In this document: positions 57,700 to 64,000 of the stretch, piece after piece | Layout of the letters: each line of letters begins with the position of its first letter | Position numbering within the stretch: position 1 is the stretch's first letter | Assembly (NCBI GenBank): GCA_030267565.1 | Contig: BRXU01000003.1 | Location: 3,738,001 to 3,802,000 of the forward strand | Source: Pleodorina starrii | Lineage: Eukaryota; Chlorophyta; Chlorophyceae; Chlamydomonadales; Volvocaceae | DNA length: 64,000 bases | Reading direction: 5' to 3' | Notes under the pieces: model-generated | Told to the model about the DNA's origin: nothing | Seen by the model: only the letters and a program-made list of their open reading frames with translations | Database searches by the model: none | Position numbers and translations under genes: made by a program

Positions 57700-58860
57700 A
57701 GTGCCTCCACCCTTCCGTCCAAAGCAAGTAGTTATTTGCCCGCCCCTTGCTCCCCGCCCCACCTCCCGCCCCACTGCCCTCGCTCCGTCCGATCCGTTGC
57801 AGTCCCCCGTTGAGCTGTCCAGTCCTTGTTCACCTACGAGCGAGCCACTGGAACGCCGAAGATGCACCAGTGGACCTGCCCTCTCGCTCCACATGACGGC
57901 CAGCATCTGCGTGGATGGAGCATCCAGCAGCAGAGTATCCGCTGCCCTGCGTTGAGCAAGGGCAGCATACGGCACTGGTACAGACTTGCGTGCTCTCACG
58001 GCAGGCTTCGGACGCTAAGGATGTCTATCTGTTGGCACCCTTTCTTCGACTCTTTGCCGCTCAGGCGCGCGGTCATCTATGCATCCTTTGCTGGGTATGT
58101 ACAGCGAGCGAGACTGGGTAGGGATTTGCCTGCGTGTGTGCCGACAGTATACCGTAGCGGCCACAGCGAGCGAGGGACGAACAATGTGGGGTGTTAACGG
58201 GCGGGTGCGTGTGGGTGCCTTGTTCGAATGCTTGCTGGCAGCGAGTGTATGGATACTCACGCCGCCCCGGCCTCTGATGATGAACAGCTACCGGTACATA
58301 AATAGCGTAACGGCTTAGCTGTTGCCAGTCGGAGTTGACCCGGGCCCCGTGGAACGGTGGAAGCAATGCACGGTGCGGGACGTGTGCGTGACCGCTGCTC
58401 GGCGGCATGCACGCATAAGGGCTTCATCGAACTACACGACACATAAAACGATGGTGTGGACGACCATGCATGGGGTTGGGCTTCGTTCATCAGCTACCCG
58501 CCGGAGGACACGCTCGCAGCCCTAGAAGCTAATCAAGGCGACCGAGCTCATACCGGTATAGCCAGAGAGTGGCCTTCAGCGCCCCAAGACCAAGTGAGCG
58601 AGGTTAGGTTCCCGGACGCCTGCTGCGTGCTGCATGCACGGCCGCCCAACCCCAATCGGCTTTGGAGCGCTGCAAGGGCATGCGCCAGTGTAGTGCGTGG
58701 CTGGGCCTGATGACTGGACGGTGTGCTGTGCTTTGCGATCGAGGTGGATGGCGCTGCCGGGCCTGGCGTGGCCCTCCTGCTGGTTGACGGCGGTGAACGA
58801 AGTGCGTGGAGTCGTACGTTCAGGCGTAAAATCAGACCAGCGTACAGCCCCCTGCTGTGT
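57700..58860 (+). other. Coding-like fragments downstream of gene P
   Basis: Short stretches look like exons: after CTAAG at about 58019 a frame reads FFDSLPLRRAVIYASFAG before GTATGT; 58450-58540 reads DDHAWGWASFISYPPEDTLA; 58725-58800 reads FAIEVDGAAGPGVALLLVDG, reminiscent of the GFAASLIDSDTGEV segment of gene P. I could not join them in phase, so they are either further exons of gene P or remains of a third paralog. Confidence 0.3.
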
Positions 58861-59825
58861 TACCGTAATTCATTGCCCAACCGTGCGTATGATACATGAT
58901 TCTACATACCACCGGACATTGCGTGGGTTGTCGCTGCGCTGGCATGCTAAACCCCAAGCCAATCGATCAAGGATGTTGTCGCCTCTACGAATGAATGAAC
59001 CGTTTCACAGTGGACTCCAGCAGCCAGGAGGATGCGTCACCGGCGCATACGGGGCATACCGCACCTGACATTGCTGCGGCCGCAGCCCAAACCGCGGGAA
59101 GTGGGCCCAAGCAAGCACGCAAGCTACCAGGATGAGACGCCATGCTAGCTTGCTCCAGGTATTGCCCCTGCGGTCCCCGCCCTGGGGAATTCCGCCCGCA
59201 TGCCGGAGCAGAGCCTGATCGTAAGGGGTTGCTCTGCATGCATGATCAATCGATGCGCCAGATACGGCTGTGCAGGCGGCCCACTGGCCGGGCAGAGCTG
59301 CGATGCCGTGCCCCCGGCATACATGCCATCAGACCGTTGAAGGATATATACCTTCAGCCACGGGCGGGCTCAATTAGCTTTGTCATTATTGCGTACTTTT
59401 TGGGCGGGGCCCCAGCGCGAAGCGCCCTGCCCCCCCCCTTAGGTTGCCCCTGTCCGTGGCCGGCTGGCTGGCTGGCCTGGGCTGGCTGCCTGCCTGCCTG
59501 CGTGACGACCAACCTTCTTCGCTCGATGCGATGTAATGCAAGGTTAATAGCCCTTGGTAAACTCTATTAACTCAAGAAAAACATTTGTATGTATAAGAGG
59601 CAAAAGATGTTTGACTGAGTCCATGCTGGTTGATGGTCCGAGCGAGGCCGCACTCGCTGCCGCTCCAACGCATCTAGAACTCCTATTCTGTTTCTATTTA
59701 CACCGTGTTGTTCATACATAAACGTTTACATGGCAGCGTCCCTTCATTTCAACATCGATAACCAACTATGTATGCATAGGCAGGAGCATAGCGAACATAC
59801 GTTGGTTACGACCGTACGTTTTCCA
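58861..59825. other. Spacer without supported gene
   Basis: Holds the third copy of the GC hairpin (59402-59438, right arm degraded to a C-run) and a ggctggctggcc / tgcctgcctgcc stretch at 59460-59500. Nothing else recognised. Confidence 0.4.
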
Positions 59826-60395
59826 CCATGGACGGATCCAAGTCATGGCTGTCGAGATCCGCTGTCCAGAGCTGCTGAAGAGCTGTTGCCCCCATTTGGA
59901 TCTCCCGCGCAAGTAAATAGACGACAGAACCCTTAACTAAGTCTCTTCCGAATCGCACGCCTATCTATCTTCCACTCATTACTCCGTAGCCCTCAACTCA
60001 GTCTCTTCCAACTCACATGCCTGTCTTACTCTCCCAAGTCCCTAGGATGCGGGTTGGGGATATTGAGCGGACAGGAGCCAACCTGTTCAGCGGGACGCAC
60101 ATTCCGCGACGCCTTTCGGCTACATCTCAACGTGTCAGACGGCCACGGGGGCCACTCGCCGGGCAGGACCGAAGCCCCACCAGCTGACTCGGTTCGATTG
60201 CATCTCGAAGCTCTCGCGGTGAAACTGCCCGAAACCACGTCGTCAGCGTACACACTGAGCCCCAGAGGCGTCCTCGCTTAGGCAGCGGGCACGCTGCTGT
60301 TCGGCGCAAGTCCCTAGCCTTCAACTGCACCCGTACGAATTTAGTGGGGCCTCACCCTTCGCCGGCTTAAAGGAAGCCGACACCCCTTGTCAGGA
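59826..60395 (+). repeat. Dispersed repeat family R, copy 2
   Basis: Inverted match to 45866-46215 with extra insertions; ends in gccggcttaaaggaagccgacaccccttg-like sequence, the degraded counterpart of the block at 45872 and 47279. Encodes RLHLEALAVKLPETT. Confidence 0.65.
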
Positions 60396-62605
60396 TGGGA
60401 GTGGCAAGAACGCGGTGGGGCCGTCGCCGCCGCCCTGGCACCGCACGACCGCCGGCTGGCGGCCGGTGGCCAGCGTAATGTTATCCGTCCTTCAGGTCGC
60501 AGCGTGTGAAGTCCCTGGCGGTTGTGTTGCCGCCGGCGGTCCTGTACCTGATGGCCACACCGGTGTCGCACCCAACTGTGGTGACGAGCTATGGGATGGG
60601 GCGTGGGGGTAATAAAAGATACCGCAGCGGAGACGGAGACGGCGTTAGCGAACGGACCCCGAACCCAGTAATACTTACCGAGCATACCTGTAACCTTACC
60701 GAGCTGAAAAGACGCAGCGACCGCGTCGCCGCCAGACCAACCCAGACAGACGAGTACGCGCGACAGCACAAGAACGGCACGAACGCCCGGACAAAACAAC
60801 CCGACAAATTGTAGACTCACCTGCGCTCAATGGAGGAAACGAAGCGGGAAGATTCGAAGGAAAAAGGGCGGCCGGGCGTGAGTAATGGCAATGGGCCTCC
60901 GCCTCGCTTACAGGCTGATTGGGAACGGTGGCCTGAGCTCATGTGACGGGGCTCAACGGGGAGGATCATACCCTTTTACGTGCGCCTCTTGATGCAAGTC
61001 CGTTGTGCTTAACAACAAATCCCTAGCCCTAAGCATACCCGAAGGAGTCCAAGTATTCATAGGGCTGGAGGGCGGAACTCAGGTTGTCTGAGAGAATGCC
61101 AACGACAAGGGTAGGTGATGGCATACACCAGTGCGAGTCCCGAATCCTCACGCCGGGAGCAACCGAATCCTCACGCCGGGAGCAACCGAATCTGAACCGA
61201 GAGCAACCGAATCCGAATCCTCGTACCGGGAACACCCGAATCCTCACACCGGGAACACCCGAATCCTCACACCGGGGCGGCCTCCCTTCAGGAGAGGGAG
61301 TCCAGTACGGCTGTACGGCAACCGACAACCCGATTGGCCCTTAGCCGTGTGCGATTGTAGGAACATTCCGACAGCGCGCGAGTGAGTGTGGACTGGTGAC
61401 AAAGTCGGGCAAATCGTGGCGTCAACCGTGTGGCACATCGCCATGTCGCCGTGCGGTTGGTGATTGGTGCGCGACGCTTTTGCTTTTTTCAGCAGCAGGC
61501 CCCAGTTTCTTTACTTCACGTCGGAACAGAACCTGTGTGTGGCCGACGGCTGCGGGAATTCGAGCTTCCTCCGGCCGCCAATCCCATAGCCCCGTTTCAC
61601 CACCGGGTACCGGCTCTCATACAGCCCTAGCAGCTGCTGTTGGTTCTCTGCTGGTTCGATCTAAGAGTCAGCCCTGCAGTGCTCCACGTTCCATCGTCTT
61701 CGCCACGCGTCCCCTCAATGGCAAGGCGGTACGACACCCTTCGGGTGGCTTAGTATGGTTCACAGCTTTCTGGCCTCGCTTGAATCCGTGTCGGCCTGTC
61801 GGCGTGACACGTGTCGTCACACCGTACTAGGAGTCAACGTCCGCCAATGTCCTTGTATGAGCGCGGGCATCACCTGCTATCCGGCAGTAGGGTTTTGCCT
61901 GGTGTGCGCAATTGCCTCGAGTAGTGCGCAGGCTTTTTTGCCGCGTCCTGCGAGCCACCAACAGGAGCCCCAACAGAGCAACGGGGGATTTTTTGAAGCT
62001 TTTCAAAGCTCCTACCACAAGGCTCTTCGCCAATGCACTGGCTATGGCCAGAGCGACGTTACGAGGCATTGGGGCCCCCGGCTTTTACGGGAGCCCCTGC
62101 TCTTGCGCCAGATTTGAGGAGTAGAAAATTCCCCTCCGAGGTTGCGAAATTGTTGACAACCTACGTGCTTGGTATGCCAATGAGTACTCCGCAGGAGAAC
62201 ACGAGGAAGCAGTGCTCTCCCAGGAAATCGCAGGCTCAGGCAAGGGGTTCTCTGAAAATGGACGCCGACGTTGGGGCCTGATGATTCACTATAAGCTGAG
62301 GCTACCTGGAGGGAAGCAGTACGCGCGATTTTCGTTGCGGCGTCCAATATCAAATCGAGAACGGTATCGATAGCTTGCCACTAGATGTGCAATGCGCAGG
62401 GCAGGTACAATCACGCGCTTGAAACTGTATTTACTTGTGCTATTGGCTGTGGGTGGCGACCCAAATGAATGAAGCCGCCGTACGGCAGAGTTTGCCGTAG
62501 AAGTGCAAGCTCTATGGTCATGCAAGCTTTGTTCCAAGCCCAGGCGTCTCTCATTTTTAGCTCTACAGCAGTAATTGTGCTGTGGTAGTATTACGCTTAG
62601 TCAAA
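60396..62605. other. Intergenic region upstream of bS20
   Basis: No supported exon in 2.2 kb. 60605-60650 (aataaaagataccgcagcgg agacggagacggcgtta) resembles 1708-1750 near the other end of the window (ataaaaaaaccgcagcg, gacggagacggcgtta). The last ~300 bases are less GC-rich and presumably contain the bS20 promoter. Confidence 0.45.
61141..61277 (+). repeat. ~23-bp minisatellite
   Basis: About six irregular units built on cgaatcctcacgccgggagc with length changes in the middle unit. Confidence 0.85.
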
Positions 62606-63396
62606 ATGGCCTCGCTCATGCGGTCTCAGGCGCTCCTCCGCGCGTGCCCCCAGCGCTGCGCGTTCACGCCCGTGCGGCCCACCTTTGGTACGTAACTATT
62701 AGACAAACTCTCTAGTTCAGCTGGATTCCAGCCAGTCGAGCGAAACTCGGCGGAACTCTCATGTGGCTGCGCTGGTTTGCCTTTCCTCTTTGCAGCTCCG
62801 GTGAGCCGGCCAGTGGCTGAGCGTGGCGCTCTGGTTGTTATGGCGGCTGAGGGCAAGAAGGACCAGAAGAAGAAGATGCCCAGCCCGGTGAAGCGCGCTC
62901 TGTTGGCTGAGGAGCGCCGCTTGTATAACAAGGGCCGCAAGTCCGCGTGCGCCACTCGCATTAAGAAGGTACGCTTCTGATCTATACTTGTAATTCAGCA
63001 TGTAGAATCGGCTATTGAGAAGCGGTTGGCAGAAGCGGTTTGGCCTTCAGCGACAAGTGTACCCAATTTGCTTCGCAGGTCATCAAGTTGGCGGAGTCGC
63101 TGATGGCGACCTCGGAGCCCAAGACGGAGGAGCAGGTTAAGGCCCTAGAGAAGCTCGTCGCTGAGGCGTACACGGAAATTGACAAGGCGGTCGTGAAGGG
63201 CATCCTCCACGAGAACACCGCCGCCCGTAAGAAGGCCCGGTGCGCTCGCTACAAGAAGGCGGTGCTTATGTTCGCCGGTCTCTATCAGCCGGCGGCGGAC
63301 AACTCAGACTTCGCTCGCTTTGAGAAGCTGCAGGCGAAGGTGGCGGAGGTGCGGGCTAAGGAGGCCACGCAGAAGCCGAAGGCAGTGGCAGCGTAA
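62606..63396 (+). CDS. PRPS20: Plastid ribosomal protein bS20 (nuclear-encoded)
   Basis: Three exons: 62606-62687, 62796-62968, 63079-63396; 190 residues. Part of the 30S subunit of the plastid (bacterial-type) ribosome, where bS20 binds 16S rRNA early in assembly. Residues 1 to ~40 form a transit peptide ([20 protein letters not shown], no acids, basic). The mature part matches bS20: [20 protein letters not shown] with [10 protein letters not shown], then [20 protein letters not shown], the family hallmark (IDKAxxKGxxHxNxAARxKS). A C-terminal tail of about 45 residues, rich in Lys/Glu/Ala, exceeds the bacterial length (~87 residues), as often in algal plastid proteins. The start is the first ATG with an AAAA before it, typical for this type of genome. 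A mitochondrial location is possible but less likely. Confidence 0.95.
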
Positions 63397-64000
63397 TCAG
63401 CCTGGCAGAGCATGGCGGGGGATCCGCTTGGGGGAAGCGGGGGCTGTAGTTGCCCAGAACGGGAGGCAACATCGGGGTGGGGGATGCTGTATGGTCTGAC
63501 CCACGCCAAACAGGACCGCCGTGGTCGAGGTTTTTCCTGGCCGGCAGCAGCGGTGCCGCCCGTGCCTAAGCGACTGACGTTTTTCCCCGTCTTGTCACGT
63601 GGCTTAGGGCGATAGGTGCACGCACCAAACCCTGTCCCGGTAGGGGCATTGTGTGAGGACTGGGACGACGAGTGCCTAGCGCTTGATGCGTGCCTGCACC
63701 GCACCCTGCGAGCGTTGCGGACGCGAGGGTCAAACCATCGCGCTTTATAGGCTGCTCGCTATCGAATGGGCATAATGGAGGTCCAGGCTGTGCGCCAGGG
63801 GCACAGCGAACCGACTGGATGCTGGCGGCCCGTGGTTGGTGCGGCCATAGAACCCGGTTGTGGGTTATCCCAAGCCGGGCGCCTGGGCAGCTAGGCAGCT
63901 CTTGGCGGGTGTGCACCGGGGCTTTTTCTAGCAGTCGTCGGTTGTAGCTATGGGGAATGTTGGCACTAGGTGGTGAATGCAAAATGAGCTACGCAGTGGC
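63397..64000. other. 3' flank of bS20 to the window edge
   Basis: Should contain the bS20 3' UTR. No further exon and no clear TGTAA seen in 604 bases. Confidence 0.45.

Noticed and set aside
61141..61277. CRISPR-like array
   Set aside because: Units are contiguous with no unique spacers and vary in length; it is a eukaryotic minisatellite.

Overview
The window looks like nuclear DNA of a volvocine/chlamydomonadalean green alga. It is GC-rich, genes are cut into many short exons with GTGAGT/GTGCGT-type donors and (C)GCAG acceptors, CAG/CTG runs are common, two secreted proteins carry Pro/Ser/Lys hydroxyproline-type linkers, and a nuclear gene for plastid ribosomal protein S20 is present. No species can be named. 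All exon joins were traced by hand; in each multi-exon model below except the edge fragment the exon phases close without a frameshift.

Layout. 1-466 (-): edge of an unrecognised gene. 1074-2808 (-): four-exon organellar SSB-like OB-fold protein. 3280-19534 (+): 30-exon FG nucleoporin of the NUP214 type, in which the N-terminal beta-propeller plus an FG block occurs twice in tandem and is fused in frame. 20546-26677 (-): 12-exon NOA1/RIF1/YqeH circularly permuted GTPase. 27599-30248: repeat island, two ~490-bp direct repeats around a ~1.1-kb palindrome. 30531-39046 (+): 16-exon TBC (Rab-GAP) protein with a long low-complexity insert. 39047-43044: retroelement relic and a 44-bp minisatellite with higher-order structure. 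43045-50322 (-) and 52836-57467 (+): two paralogous secreted proteins of unknown family, head to head, separated by an L1-like relic. 57484-57662: two abutting perfect palindromes. 57663-62605: coding-like fragments and dispersed repeats. 62606-63396 (+): plastid ribosomal protein bS20.

The recognisable genes do not form one pathway: nuclear pore, organelle DNA binding, organelle ribosome assembly (NOA1), organelle ribosome (bS20) and membrane traffic (TBC) are simply neighbours. Two organelle-translation genes (NOA1, bS20) lie in the window but about 36 kb apart. The most unusual content is the doubled NUP214 propeller, the inverted pair of secreted proteins with conserved exon architecture, and several large palindromes and tandem arrays.
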